Origin: Emiliania huxleyi CCMP1516
Lineage: Eukaryota; Haptophyta; Isochrysidales; Noelaerhabdaceae
Length of the DNA: 64,000 nucleotides
Assembly (NCBI RefSeq): GCF_000372725.1
Contig: NW_005201259.1
Coordinates: 210,437 to 274,436 of the forward strand
Direction: 5' to 3'
Made by a program: the position numbers and the translations under genes. Positions 10,332 to 21,732 of the stretch are shown here, piece after piece. Position 1 is the first letter of the stretch; each line of letters opens with the position of its first letter. Under the pieces are notes generated by a model. That model did not search any database. It was not told where the DNA came from and saw only the letters and a program-made list of their open reading frames with translations.

Positions 10332-11143
10332 GGGCTGGCCCCGAGACGCTCCTGACCCACAGTTGCGTGTGTGGTGCTTCGGCGGGACGGGTACGAGAGC
10401 AATGTAGGGAGTGGCGTGGAGACCCCTAGCTTCCCGTGCCCCACTCTAGGCGGCACCTGCAGGTGGTGCGCGGCGGAGTCGCAACGTGAAGACGAGGCAT
10501 CTACGAAATGCGGTTGCGAGGCTTCCGGTAGCCCTCCGGTCTATAGCCCTCCGGTCTATGCGTAGACCGGAGGCAGCCTGAAGGAGTGAATGGCGACGGA
10601 CTGTGTACCTTGTGGGCCACTTGGAGTACTTTTTTTCGAGGCGGTTTCTTTTGACTTTCGAACTTTTAGCTTACTGGGAGAGAAAACTGAGGGAGAGGGA
10701 GGCGGCAGGCGCGCTTTCTAGGCCCCTTGGGCAGACCCTTTTAAGGCCGACTGCACGCTAAAGGCTACACGCTCGCACACCACTTGCTGAGTGGCTCTCC
10801 CAGGCGCTCAGCCCATGGCGGAGGCACGCCAGGCCCCGGGGAGTCGGCCGTCACTCGCCTAAGCGCCTAAGCGGCCTAAGCGGGGGGGTGCTTAGGGTGC
10901 TTAGGCGCTTAGGCGGCCCTTGCGAGCGTGGCGGCGTGGTGATATCGTAATACAGGTGACTCCGATGACACTCATGATGCTCCTGCTAGTGTCATCGCTC
11001 AGAGTGCAGCCTCACCACGTCCACTGTCTACCACTGGCCCTGCCCCTGGTCGGCGCACACTGCCGCTGAGCAGCGCTGGTGCGGCTACTCAGCATCAGCC
11101 TCGTCACACGCCTCCGCCAGCGCCGTGAATTCCTTATCCAGTT
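10332..11143. other. non-coding stretch with several inverted repeats
   Basis: Contains a hairpin CTCCGGTCTATGCGTAGACCGGAG near 10540-10575, a GC-rich arm pair GCCTAAGCGCCTAAG / CTTAGGCGCTTAGGC at about 10857-10915, and the fragment ACTTTTAGCTTACTGGGAGA near 10660, which recurs at about 31425 and, inverted, at about 52985. No gene recognised. Confidence 0.65.
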
Positions 11144-11698
11144 CTAATACTCTTGTATCGCTGCCTTGACCGTGTCCGCACCTGCATGGTCCAGCAAGTC
11201 GCCGTGAAAAAACCAAGCGACAGAATGGAAGCCACGGTCGTCGGGACCTGCCGAACCAGAGACGAGGTACTCCAAGCGGTCGTCGTCTTCATCGACAGGG
11301 TTCCTCAGCGCCACCGCAGTCATCTGGCTCGGATCGCAGTAACGCACGCCGAGCACCTCTTCAATTTCCAGCAAGTCTGCGTCCATGGACCCGGCAACCT
11401 TGTCGCTGGCGAGTGGTGGCAGATGACCGACATCCCACAGCACCAGCAGCAAAGGCGGGCGGGCCGACCCCGCGGCCATCGCCGCCGCTGCCGCCTCCCC
11501 CTCCGCCGCCGACCCCTCCGCCGTCGCCGTCACCTTGGGCTGCATCACCCGCGCCGCGTCGCGCACCGGCTCGTGCTCATTCAAAGGCGCCTCGAGTTGC
11601 AGGCCAGCGGCACTGGCGTTGTCGTGGTCGGGCTGCCCAACGTCGGCGCAGGAGGGAGGGGGCAAAGCCGTTATGAAGAGCGCGAGTGCGAGCGCCAA
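11144..11698 (-). CDS. hypothetical secreted or membrane-associated protein, start not resolved
   Basis: Not recognised. The frame opens with a hydrophobic LLLRIWALLALALALFITAL segment ending in a Pro/Cys cleavage-like context, typical of a signal peptide, and continues as about 165 residues of mixed, acidic sequence (EEVLGVRYCDPSQMT, HSVAWFFHGDLLD) to a stop at 11144. No ATG precedes the hydrophobic segment in frame before a stop near 11734, so the true start is probably in an upstream exon or the frame is damaged. A non-AUG start is also possible. Confidence 0.4.
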   Translation of the reverse strand: MALALALFITALPPPSCADVGQPDHDNASAAGLQLEAPLNEHEPVRDAARVMQPKVTATAEGSAAEGEAAAAAMAAGSARPPLLLVLWDVGHLPPLASDKVAGSMDADLLEIEEVLGVRYCDPSQMTAVALRNPVDEDDDRLEYLVSGSAGPDDRGFHSVAWFFHGDLLDHAGADTVKAAIQEY

Positions 11699-12176
11699 GA
11701 GGGCCCAGATTCTGAGCAGCAGCCGGCCTGGTCATGCGACCACTTGCCGACGTGCGTCCAGCATTCCACTATAGGACGAACGTCGAAGTTTCCGACGTCG
11801 TGCCGAGCGAAACCTTTTCCTGCAGTCCTAGAGAGCACCTTGAGGCCATTCAATAGAGCCCGTACTATAGTCGAGGGTCGATCGCCGGCCGGCGCAGTGC
11901 TGCTCTGACTGCTCCGCCGGGCCGCCTCCGGGCTGCCGCCGCGGAGACGTGCACATAGGCAAGTTGGTATTTTCATATATGAACTTCAAAATAGTATTGG
12001 CTAGTCTAATTCTACTCATCACAACTCGCCAGGAACACCCCCACACTATAGGGTCATTGTGTAGCCCTGCTTAGAAGGAAAAGGTTTTGTGCAAGGTCCG
12101 TATGGCTCACCGTGTAGTCGGCCTTAACAAAAAAATCTTACGCGCGCACAAACGTTTGTCGTTTCACCTTCGGCCC

Positions 12177-13793
12177 ATGGCAGAGCCAGAGGAAGGATCC
12201 CCCACGCCCACCAGCCCGCCAGATTTGGACGCTGCGGAACTTGACGACGGCGTTGTCACAAACACGCCACCGCCCGATTTGTTGGCTCCTCTCCACGTCG
12301 AGACGGACGCCTGTGATGCGAACGACTGTGATGACGAGGTGCTCTCTCCATGCAGCAAAGATGGCGCGCCACCCGTGCCAGGAGAGCTGGAAGGGGAGGA
12401 AAGCATGCGCTCAGCAGCTGCCGCGACAGTCATTGCGGCGGCGCGTCGAGGTCAGCTGTCGAGGCGAGGCGAGGCCGCCTCCTCGCCTGAGCCGGGTGCG
12501 AGTGAAGAGTTGGGCGGAGCACACGAGGTTGAAGTCGCGGAGGCTGATCTGCTGGAGACGAGCGAAGTGAGTGGCAACGGCGATGGCAATGACGGCTGGG
12601 AGGGGCAGGGGCTGGCAGACGTGGAGGCGGAAGCGGCAAGGGGAGCTGAGGAGGGGGGGCGCAAGGAGTGCCCCGAGGGGGGGGGGGAAGATGATGAGGA
12701 GCAAACAGACGACGACGAGCTTGGCAGTTCTAGCCAAAGGGACGTGCTAGGTTCAGCGCTCTCCGACTCCGAGGAGGGCGATAGATGCGGCGACTCCGAT
12801 GATGAGGTTGGGGCCGAGGCCACGGTGGCGGCGGAGGAGCGGAGGGCGCTGCTGGCGACCAACCGTGCGCTGCACAGCCGGCTCGCGCGATACCTCCAGA
12901 TGGTCCGAAAGGGCGCCGAAGTGGCGGCAGTGAACATCAAGAGCGTGGTTGACCTCGAGGCGAGGTACTCCCGGTGCCTCGGGCAGGTTGGCGAGCTGCG
13001 CGACGGGTTGCTCCAATTGCGAGCGATGCAGGAGCGGGCAGCGAGCGAGGCGAGGCACAGGCTTGCGGACAAGGAGGCGAAGGCGGCCGAGATTAAGGAC
13101 GCCTTCCGCGACTTCAAACGCGAGATCTTCGCGGCGGCGGAGAACTCGCGAACCGGGCGGCAACTTCCCGACTCGGTGATCTCTCAGTTTGAGGAGCAGG
13201 AGGAGCTCAAGGAGGGCGAGGTGGAGAGGATGCGGCTGGCAAACATCAGCCGGCGTAACGCGCTGCGCAAGATGGAGCTCGCACTTAAGCAGAAGGAGAA
13301 GCTCGCGGAAGGCATTCATTTGATGGACTTTGAGCAGCTCAAGATTGAGAACCAGACACTCGGCGAGAAGATCGAGGAGCGCAACGAGGAGCTACTCAAG
13401 CTACGCAAGAAGACGACCACCACGGTGCAGGTCCTCACGCACACGAAGGAGAAGCTGCAGTTTGTGCAGGCCGACAGCCTGCGACTCAAACAGAATCTCG
13501 CCGACCTCGAGATAGAGCTCACCAAGAGGCGCGACACGCTCACACAGCTCAAGCAAGAGCGAGACGCGCTCAAGGCGGAGACAGCGACGCGCAAGCAGTC
13601 TCGCGGGCTGGTCTCCTCCGAGGAATTGCTAATTGATTTTGAGCGGCGGCGACAGTGGATCGACACCGCAACCGCCGAGGCTCAGCGGCTACAAGACCGC
13701 CATGCGGAGCTGCTGGAGCAGGCACAGCGCAGCAGCAGCAGCACCTCCTCTCTGCCCTCCTCTCAGGAGCGCTCGTGGATCCGCGCGGGCTAA
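12177..13793 (+). CDS. CFAP184: cilia- and flagella-associated protein 184 (CCDC96-like, DUF4201 coiled coil), intronless
   Basis: CCDC96/CFAP184 pairs with CCDC113/CFAP263 at the base of radial spoke 3 and the nexin-dynein region of motile cilia. The ORF has an acidic, disordered N-terminal half (residues 1-225) and a continuous coiled coil to the end. The family signature appears from residue 345: RMRLANISRRNALRKME, LKQKEKLAEGIHLMDFEQLK, IENQTLGEKIEERNEELLKL and TTTTVQVLTHTKEKLQFVQA. ATG 12177 has a good context (CCCATGGCA); an in-frame ATG at 12102 would add 25 residues. The gene has no introns although most neighbours do, which suggests retroposition or intron loss. It implies that the organism builds motile flagella. 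Confidence 0.9.
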   Translation: MAEPEEGSPTPTSPPDLDAAELDDGVVTNTPPPDLLAPLHVETDACDANDCDDEVLSPCSKDGAPPVPGELEGEESMRSAAAATVIAAARRGQLSRRGEAASSPEPGASEELGGAHEVEVAEADLLETSEVSGNGDGNDGWEGQGLADVEAEAARGAEEGGRKECPEGGGEDDEEQTDDDELGSSSQRDVLGSALSDSEEGDRCGDSDDEVGAEATVAAEERRALLATNRALHSRLARYLQMVRKGAEVAAVNIKSVVDLEARYSRCLGQVGELRDGLLQLRAMQERAASEARHRLADKEAKAAEIKDAFRDFKREIFAAAENSRTGRQLPDSVISQFEEQEELKEGEVERMRLANISRRNALRKMELALKQKEKLAEGIHLMDFEQLKIENQTLGEKIEERNEELLKLRKKTTTTVQVLTHTKEKLQFVQADSLRLKQNLADLEIELTKRRDTLTQLKQERDALKAETATRKQSRGLVSSEELLIDFERRRQWIDTATAEAQRLQDRHAELLEQAQRSSSSTSSLPSSQERSWIRAG

Positions 13794-15059
13794 AAGAGAG
13801 CCGGCGAACGGCGATGAGCTTGAGCAGCGTTGAGCAGCGTATTCTAGTGGTGCTTTGTGTCACGCCGAAGCGGCCACTTATAGGCTCTGTGCAGCGTGTC
13901 CAGGGTTTCTTCTTTTTCTTTTGTGGTGCGTCTCGAGTGTTTTCACACTCACACACCCCCATCTCTCTGCGTCTCTTCTCTGGACTCTCTGCCTCTGGGG
14001 GGAGGCGGGGGCCCTAGAGGGTATCCATGCGGGGGGGAGGGAGATGGGGTCCCATGGCCCGCCGCAGGCGCCGATTTTTTCGGCACTTTTCTTTCTTTTT
14101 TGCCCAATTTTTTACTTGTTTTCATGGGAATTCGCCGTACTTGCGGCCATGCTATCACGCCTTGCGACAGCCTGTCGGCGCAGCTGACCGTGCCATGATG
14201 CACAATTGATCACCTGCATAGCTCGCGGCCTTAGTAGCCACCATTCAGTGACGACCTGATCGTACGGCCAGTAGGAAGGTGTCCTTCCAGCGCGTGCACG
14301 CTTCTGACGCAATGCGCGTCACAAACTGCCTCGGCGACTGGCTGCTGGCACTCTCGAGGCTATGCCTACACAGCCTCGCGCGCATGGGCAGTCAAGAGGG
14401 ACCATGCACTTTCTCAGGACAGCGCCAGTGCCTCTCCCTTGGACCGGCAAACGTGGTGGTCTCGTGTCACCAATGTGGGACCAGTGCGGCATCGCGCCAT
14501 CGACAGCTCTGAACTGCGCCTCACCACTGACCGGGAAGGCCGCCAAGTGGGCCAGCACCGGTCACACATTGTGGCAGCAGTCAGCAGTTGTCTGATAGCT
14601 AGAGCAGCAGCGTCAGGGTCGCAGGGTCGGATCATGTCAAGCCTCTCGCCCGGCCGGCCGCGTGCAGACGTCGGCCTGTCTGCTGTCTGGAGTGATCTGT
14701 CGGCGGTCAGTACGACCAATCAGGTCGGAGTTTTCTTATGGTTAGATGGTCTATCTGTATGTACTCCTCGAGACCTCTCCAAATCTGCCCTCTGATCAAC
14801 CGTGATCATTTGGGAAGTTGGTGCTAACGGAGACTAACGGAGCCGGACCCGGAGCCCCGTTTCCGCACTCCGCTGCGCGGCGCACGGACCCACGGTGCCT
14901 CCGGGGGCCCCCGCCTCCCCCCAGAGCTCTCTGCCTCTGTTTGTTTACTCTCAGAAGACGCGAAGGATACACACTTGTGCGACTTTACCCAAACGATAAA
15001 ACATCCTCGAAAAAACATCCTCGCGGTTCAGTCCCCTCGTGCTCGTCGCCACCTCTCAC
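13794..15059. other. intergenic, no gene recognised
   Basis: Pyrimidine-rich sequence follows the CFAP184 stop, then a moderately GC stretch (14215-14800) with several short open frames on both strands, none with recognisable motifs. A decayed mobile element is possible for 14280-14620, but no terminal repeats were found. Confidence 0.4.
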
Positions 15060-18000
15060 TCACTGCAATTCCACGTCGCCCCACACGTCCTGTGCAGCCC
15101 GCCACGCCTCCCACGAGTCGATGGCGACGCTGCCCGAGCCGTCGTTCTCTCCGAATGCCGCAAGGTGGTTGTTGCCAAAGACATGGACGGCAAGGCGAGG
15201 CGCGCTCGTCAGGCGCGCCGCGAGCGCGCGCACTTGCTCGAGGGTCACTGCCTCAAGGGCGTCGGCCAGCTTGGCGCGCCGCGCCCAGTCGTAGGTCTCC
15301 TCCTCGATGGCTGTCCACCTCCGTGAGAATGCCTCGGCGAGAGTGCGGTCAGGCTCACGAAAGCGTGTCACGAGGGCGCCGCGAGCCGTCTGGAACTCGT
15401 CGGCCGTGAGAGCGCCGATCACGGCCTCCGGCACCGTGCGCAAGTAATCATCGATCGAGCGCTGCAGCTGCGGCGGCGCGAAATCCTTCGAGAGGATGAG
15501 GACGTACACGCCCGAAACGCACGAGCGGCCGCTCCCGTGGCGCATCTCGTCCGAGCGCACCACGTACCCCAGCTGCTGCTTGGTGCGCAACTCGGCGAAG
15601 AGCGGCTGCTGCAGCAAGCGGAGCAGCACGAGCAGCTGCGCGCGCTCCGGTCGAACGTCGAGCTGGCCAAGCTGGTAGTAGAGCAGGCAGCCAGAGTTCT
15701 TCTCCTCAGCGGACAGCGGTCTCATCGTGAGCCGCCAGGCGCCCGCGCGTACTTGTGTGACGGGCGAGTCGGCCCAATCGGAGCGCGGGAGGGTCGCCTC
15801 TCTCGCCGCTGAGACGCGGCTCTCGAGCTCGGCGGCGATGGCGGCGGCGTCGGCGGCTGCGAGGTTGCCGTACGTGAAGACGAGGAGCTTGAGGCGCCGC
15901 ACAAAACGCGCGTGGAAGGCTGCTAGCGAGTCGAGAGTGGCTGCCCTCGCCGCCTCGAGCTGTGCCTCCTTGGGCAGCCTCGTGGGCTCGAGGAGGAGGT
16001 GGAGGTAGTAGAGCGCAAGCCGGTCGGACGTCTGCTTGAAGTGGCCCTGCAGCTCGCGCACGTGCTTCTCACGGCGCGGCTCGAATCGCGGAGCGTAGGC
16101 TGCGCCGTCCCAGCGCAGCAGCTGGTCGGCGAGGGTAAGTAGGAGCCGTGGCAGCTTGTGCGAGAAGCCGGAGACGCGGAGGACGACGCCGCTCGTGTGC
16201 CGCGACACAGACCAGCTGAGGCCCGCCAGCGCCGCCGGGTAGAGCGCCGTGGCCAGGTGCTCGTCCAGCACCGCCATCCACAAGTTCATGTGCGTCACGT
16301 CGCTCACCGCCTCCGCCGGGCAGGCGAGGTGGAGGACGACGTGCGCCTTCGGCCTGCCAAAGGCCACCTCCGTCGCGTGCCAGTGCACCGCGTCGCTCGC
16401 CTCGCCTGCCTGAAGCGCGGGCTGCGGCTCGCCCTCCTCCTTCATCTCCAGCTCTGTCGCAAAGAACGGGTTCGGAGCGGGCAAATGCAGCAGCGGGGCT
16501 GGCGCGCCGCCGGCGGCGGGCATTCGCTCGCCGCGCCGCGCCGCCTGCAGCTTCTCGCGCAACGGCGATGCGATGGGCCGGCGCTCATACTGCACGCCGT
16601 AGTACGGCTCCGTGAGGCGCTGCGAGCCCGGCGGCAGCGACGGCGGAAGCGGCACAACGCAGACCGAATCCGCCTCGTCGTCCTCCTCGGGCGGGGATAC
16701 GGCCTGGAAAGCCTTCGACTCGCGGGAGATGAGGACGCCGCCCGGGCGCATCGCCTCGAGGCAAGCGACGACGCCCTCCGCTGGAAAGCCGCCAAGCAGG
16801 CGGCCGCCCGAAAGGGCGAGCTGCGGGCTGTAGACGTGCATTCGGGCCGCCCACGACCTCGCCTCGGCAGCCGCGTCGCCCCGCTCCGCAAACCGCCACC
16901 GGAGCGCTCTCTCCATCGCGAGCTCCGCCCATGCCTCGCGCGCCGCCGCGCCCGCCCCCTCCTCCGCGAGCATCGCCAGGTACTCGAAGACGCGGCACAG
17001 CACAACCTCGACCCGCTCCTCGCCGAGCGGCGTCAGGTCGATCCGAACCTTGCGTAGCATTCCAACAGTGAGCCGGGGAAGGGACCTCTCCCATCGATCC
17101 GAACCTTGCGTAGCATTCCAACAGTGAGCCGGGGAAGGGACCTCTCCCAACCGAGCTCTGCGTGGATCCAGGAGCTACTCGCGTCGTACCTGTGCAATGG
17201 CAAAGTCGCGCAGCCCCTCCGCGCCCGCGCTGACGGCGGTCGCAAGTCCCTCAGCCTGCAGGCACGCGTACAGCGACCCCTCCCCCTCGTGCGCGAGCAA
17301 GTGCGTGACGTAGTCGAGCACGGGCGCGCGCGAATCGCGGTGCTGGCTCAGCCGCGACGGCAGCGGGAAGGCGAGCCTACGCGACGGCCCACGGAAGCTC
17401 CATGGGAGGGCGTCGGAAGGAGCGAGCGACGGCAGCGCGGAGGCGAGCCGGCAGGTCCTCCTCTCCTTGATTGGCACGACCCGCAGCTCGAAGGGGAGCT
17501 GGCTCGCCACGAGCTCGCCCGCCCCGCAGCCCGCCCACGGGTGCGGCGGCCCCTCTGCCTCTGCCATCTCGGCAGCGGACTGCACGAGCCGCGCCGCCGC
17601 CGCGAAGGCGGCAGGGTCGACGTCGGCGGGCGTTGCCGTTGCGCCCCCGCCCGTGCTGTCGGTGGTTGGGGCGCCGAAGATGCGGGTCGCGAGCTGCTCC
17701 GTAGCGTCGAGTGGCTTGCTCGAGATGAGTACCAGCGTCATCGCGTCCGTCCGGTAGAAGCGCTCGCGGTAGGCGAGGAGCGCAGGCCGCACCTCGACGC
17801 CCGCCGCAGCGGCCGCCTCCGCGCCGAGAGTCGACTTGTTGCCTACAGCCATTGTGACGAGATGCGATCGCAATCACACGTTCTTGTTTAGAGGTGCGCG
17901 TCGTACGGCACGCGGACCCGTTCCGAACTTGGACCAGCTCTGCGAGCCGGTGGTGCGACCGCTCACCGAGTGCTGCAGCGCCATGCGCAGCCGCCGGTCG

Positions 18001-18473
18001 TCGTTGACGCGGTTGCGAGAGTCCTCGTTGGTGACCGCCTCGATTTCACGCTCCGCCGCGGATTTGTCCAGGAGCGGCGCGCCGACGAAAAACTGCGCAA
18101 AGACGTCAAGCACTTCCTCGAATCCACCCGCGTCAACCTCGAAGAAGTAGTTTGTGGTCTCCGCCGCGGTGGACGCGTTGCACCGACCGGCCCGAAGGCC
18201 AATCTGCTTCTTGTAGAAGGAGACGCCTGGATACTTCTGCGAGCCCTGGAAGAGCATGTGCTCGAGGTAGTGGGCGAGGCCGACCAGCTCGACCGGCGCT
18301 GTCCGCGCGCCCGCGCCGTCGACGCACATGGCTGCTGTCGCACGATGCTCGGCCTGCGGGTCGCAGACAGCGAGGGCACGGACACCACCAGCGAGGCGTA
18401 TGACGCGGTAGCGGCGTCGGTCCTCAACCGAGCGCTCGACGCCACCGCGCTCGTCGACGGTGCAGTGGAGCAT
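15060..18473 (-). CDS. insulin-degrading-enzyme-like M16A zinc metallopeptidase
   Basis: M16A peptidases cleave medium-sized peptides inside a closed clam-shell chamber. Proposed exons are 18473-17918, 17842-17190 and 17048-15060, 1065 residues (family about 1000). The inverted zinc motif HxxEH is HYLEHMLFQGSQKYP, and the distal glutamate lies in AAEREIEAVTNED. Other landmarks are ETTNYFFEVD, SWSKFGTGNKSTLG (restored across intron 1), HEGEGSLYACL, LALYYLHLLLE and the C-terminal LRTKQQLGYVVRS, all typical of insulysin/nardilysin. The start MLHCTVDERGG is the only in-frame ATG before the conserved N-terminus, but exon 1 is open further upstream with a hydrophobic stretch (GLLTLLLPWV) lacking an ATG. 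No peroxisomal SKL ending. Intron 2 contains a tandem duplication that includes the acceptor. Confidence 0.93.
17040..17150. repeat. 56-bp tandem duplication spanning an intron-exon border
   Basis: A 56-base unit beginning GATCCGAACCTTGCGTAGC at 17040 is repeated at 17096, nearly complete. On the gene strand each copy contains the same acceptor (CGCAAG|GTTCGG), so the M16 gene has two identical 3' splice sites 56 bases apart; only the proximal one (exon start 17048) keeps frame. Confidence 0.9.
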
Positions 18474-20035
18474 ATACACTGCTCGCGCAGAGTCCTGCGC
18501 CCTGCCACCAGGAGACTGGTCTGCTATTGCCGCAGCCGCTTCACAGCTGCTCCTGTGGGAAGAGACCCAGGGGAGGAGCAGCGTGAGCAAGCCCGAGCCG
18601 CGAGCTGGGCCAGCCCACCAAGGGTACCCGAGGACCCGTCGAGCCTTCGGCGGGCGCGCTGCGGTCGCACGCCTACCCAAGTCATATGCCACGGCGTACG
18701 ATCTAGATTCAGCACACGCGCCTCTGCTCGCAACCACTCATCCAATGAACTGTCGTCACCCATGAGTGCGAGTTAGGGCTAGCGGCTGGCCAATAGCCTG
18801 TGAGGAGGGCGTCCATAGACACCTCACAAGACCCCACACACGGTCTCGTCCATGCCTTGCGGCTGGCGACGAGATTGCTAGAGGCGGAGCAAGCCTGCTC
18901 TAGTCTCACACGTTCGCCCCTGTCGCCTGTCTGTGTTGTTGTGTGCTGTTGGTTTGTCTCTTGGCACCTTGGAGTGCTGGGGGGGGCGACAGGGGGGACG
19001 TGGCCTGAGTGATGTGTACGCCCACTCAGGATGTGTGGCAGCCCGCTGGCTGTGTGTCTTGTGAGCTTGTTTGTGTCTGTGTGTCGCTCGTGCGTGTCGT
19101 CATCATCTGTCTAGCGTCCACCCATACCGCGTCGGTGTCCAGTCCGAGCCTGACTGTTCTTCACCTTCCTACATACATACATACCCATGTGGACTCGCCG
19201 GGGCTCTGCTCCAAGAGACCTCGAGAGAGCGTGCGTGTGCCTCTACTCGCCAGCCCCGCGAGGTTCACAGCCTTGTTCTGAGAAGAAAATACGTCCTATG
19301 AATGGCGCTATGCGCTGGTCTGTGAGAGGTTGAGGTGCGAGCCCTGGAGCGTGAGGCCCTGGGGATGGGGGGAGACTACCCGCGGGCCTAGAAGGCCCGC
19401 GCGCAGGGGGGTGGGGCATTGAGACCGGTCATGAATGAGTGCGCGACACGCATGTTGCGAGCAGCGTTGTTTGTTGATGTTCTGCGCGTCCCACAGACGG
19501 CGGCGCGCGAGAGCTGTTGCGATTCACAGCGGAGTCGGCTGGGGCTACAGTATACCAGACAGACCAGGAGAGGCACTTGAGAGCTTCAAAAGAATTCAGA
19601 TGAATGGGCCATCCCTCGCTTGAGCTGTTTTCCAGCCCCCCTCCGTGTCGCGATGCCGCTCCCCGCTCCCGTCCCCTGTGTCCCTGATCGTCCTTACAAG
19701 ATCCTGCTCGTGCAGGTGGGGACCCTGTCCTTCTCCCACCCCTCGTTTGGTGTGTCCGTTTTAGTCTATTTATTTTATTGCGACCTGTTTTCTTCATTTT
19801 GTTTGTATTTTTTTCGACACAGTGGGTGGAAGGGTGGGGCGACACATATCAACACGTCGTATCAGACTGTTAATCAGAAACGGTAAGTAGCTGTTAGGGG
19901 TAAGCGCGCGCGACATACTCAGAAAGTAGAAAGAACACGTAGCTACGGCACGTAGAGACAGACATGGTGCACCAGGGACGTCGCATGCCAAAAACGGATC
20001 CTCCGTGACCCGACGTCACGAAAACAACGCGCGTA
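18474..20035. other. intergenic with family A repeat copy 3 (19262-19410)
   Basis: GT-rich sequence (18900-19200) without a gene. 19262-19410 is a family A copy containing the palindrome GCGGGCCTAGAAGGCCCGC; a further family fragment (GCGGAGTCGGCTGGGGCTA) lies near 19530. Confidence 0.7.
19698..19822 (+). repeat. intron-like repeat (family D), copy a
   Basis: AAGATCCTGCTCGTGCAG is followed by GTGGGGACCCTGTCC (donor-like, 19716), a CCCA(C/T)CCCTCGTTTGG block, GTCCGTTTT, a long T-rich tract and a terminal ACACAG at 19822. The layout is that of a complete GT-AG intron. Copy e at 44118-44209 is nearly identical over the first 60 bases. Confidence 0.7.
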
Positions 20036-21007
20036 TCAGAGCGCAACGGCAAGCACTGGCGGGAGCACAATCACTGCGACACCGACGGTCACCGCCGTGC
20101 CCACGGCGAGGCCGAACTTGGCCTGCTGCCAGAGCTGAAACCGCTTGGCGTCCCGCGCGCGCCTCTGGAAGGCACGCGCCATCACGCTCATCTGCCTCGC
20201 CTTCTCGTCAACCTCGTCCAGCTTGTCGCCGCGGTGGAGAAGGAGCTCGATGTTGTCGGCCATGACGAGCTTCACCTCGTCGACGCGGTCGCTCACCATT
20301 GCGATGCGGCCGCCGGAGCTCGCCTGCCCTCAGGGGTGCCCGACTCTGCCTCCGGCCTCCTCACCGGTCTCTCTCGGGGTTACTTCATGCGGGGTTACTT
20401 CAGCGTGCGACGGGGCGCCAATCTCCCTCGATCTCGGAGATCACGCCTGATCCATCCGCGCGAGCAGGGTCGGAGCAAAGTCGTCCTGCGCAGCAAGCGT
20501 GCCTGAGAGGTTGCGCACGTGTGAGACACCGTCACCGAACGCGCAAAGCCCTTCGGCCGCGGCGGACGCCTCCGCGCAGCCAGACCGGAGACTCGCGCAG
20601 CGGGGCGGAGAGGAGCGACATCTTCTCGAGAAAGCCGCGAGCCTGCAGCGGCACGAAGGCGGCGTCGAAGACTACGCAGTAACTCCACCAGACAGGCTCG
20701 TCTCGGCTCGAGGTTGAGGTCGAACTTTTGGTGTACACGTGGAACTTGAGCGCTCGCAGCGAGCCCTGCCGGTCAGACTCCCTATATTGGCCGATACACA
20801 GTGTACACGCGCGCGCTCACGGACCACTGAGCGTTCGCCAGCCCGTGTTCGCCAGCCGGGGGAAGGAGATTTTCGCAGGATCCTCCTCGCTAACGCAAGC
20901 ACTTCTCCCCCGCGTGTGTCCTCACCACATTCAGCCAGCACGACCGTGCCTCGCGTCACTGCCGCCCAGAGGAGCACCGGAGGGGACGAAGAGGCCGCGG
21001 GCTGCAT
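20036..21007 (-). CDS. VAMP7-like longin R-SNARE
   Basis: Longin R-SNAREs mediate membrane fusion at endosomes, vacuole and plasma membrane. Proposed exons are 21007-20828, 20765-20597, 20550-20447 and 20323-20036, 246 residues. The longin domain starts MQPAASSSPPVLLWAAVTRG and continues through WWSYCVVFDAAFVPLQARGF. The SNARE motif is VDEVKLVMADNIELLLHRGD, with the zero-layer arginine in LLLHRG, followed by KLDEVDEKARQM. A C-terminal membrane anchor (GLAVGTAVTVGVAVIVLPP) ends three residues from the stop. Introns are 46-123 bp; donors of introns 2 and 3 are GC. The border of exon 2 is the least certain. Sec22-like is the alternative, but the N-terminus and NLSGTLAAQDDF fit VAMP7 better. Confidence 0.85.
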
Positions 21008-21254
21008 TTCCAGGGAGCCGGGCGGGCGGTTAGGCATTCTTTGGCCGGTCGGTGCGAGCTTTTTGTGCCCTGGAAGAAGAATTCTTAAGATACAAGCCTC
21101 TCTCACAGCACACTGGAAGAAGAATTTGTGCCACATGCAAAGTGCTCCAAGCGTTGATCATGACAAGATACACTGCGCGCCTCCCAAGCCAATGGTGTCT
21201 AAGGGTCTCTGGCACTCCTGGATGCATGCACGGTCACAACGGAGTAGCAATGTT

Positions 21255-21335
21255 CGGAAGTGTCCGAGCGGTCCCGAGCGGTCCCGAGCCGTCCCGAGCC
21301 GTCCCGAGCCGTCCCGAGCCGTCCCAACGGCCTAG
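21255..21335. repeat. GGTCCCGAGC-type decamer array, left copy
   Basis: Tandem GTCCCGAGC(C/G) units; a similar array with the same unit lies at 21855-21970. The two arrays bracket the transposase fragment at 21409-21732 and may be part of that element. Confidence 0.75.
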
Positions 21336-21408
21336 ATGCTAAAATTCGACCGGCGGGGGCGCGGCGCTTGGGCCAGCTTCCTGCAGGCGCGGATCAAGCC
21401 ATGGGAGT

Positions 21409-21732
21409 ATGGTCTTGGGGACAAGCAAGGCTTACGTCGGGCAGCGGCAGATCATCACAGAATGGAAGGGCCGGAACCTGTCCCTCGAGAAACAACGGTT
21501 CAACAAGACGGTGCAGCACTACCGTGGGCGTGTGGAGCACCTCATTGGCCAGGTAGTGGACAACCGTATGGCTCTGTGCACTACGTGGCGTGGCTCGTTC
21601 ACCCTGCTTGCCGCGGTCATGAAGATCGCGGCGCACATGGTTGGGCTCCAGGAGCGTATGAAGGGACCTAGGTATGATGTGTTTGGCCCGTGGCCGGTGT
21701 GCCCGCAGCAAATCGCGGCGCAGTTTCCTTAG
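21409..21732 (+). pseudogene. DDE-type transposase, C-terminal fragment
   Basis: A 107-residue frame reads YVGQRQIITEWKGRNLS, LEKQRFNKTVQHYRGRVEHL and NRMALCTTWRGSFTLLAAVM. The Arg/Glu pattern 'R-F-N-x-x-V-x-x-Y-R-G-R-V-E-H' is characteristic of the last catalytic region of DDE_Tnp_4-type (Harbinger-like) transposases. The N-terminal and middle parts with the other catalytic acids are absent, so it is a relic. Confidence 0.65.

Noticed and set aside
14280..14620. Possible piggyBac-like transposase fragment
   Set aside because: Short frames show some Cys/Trp residues but no conserved DDE blocks or terminal repeats that I could identify.
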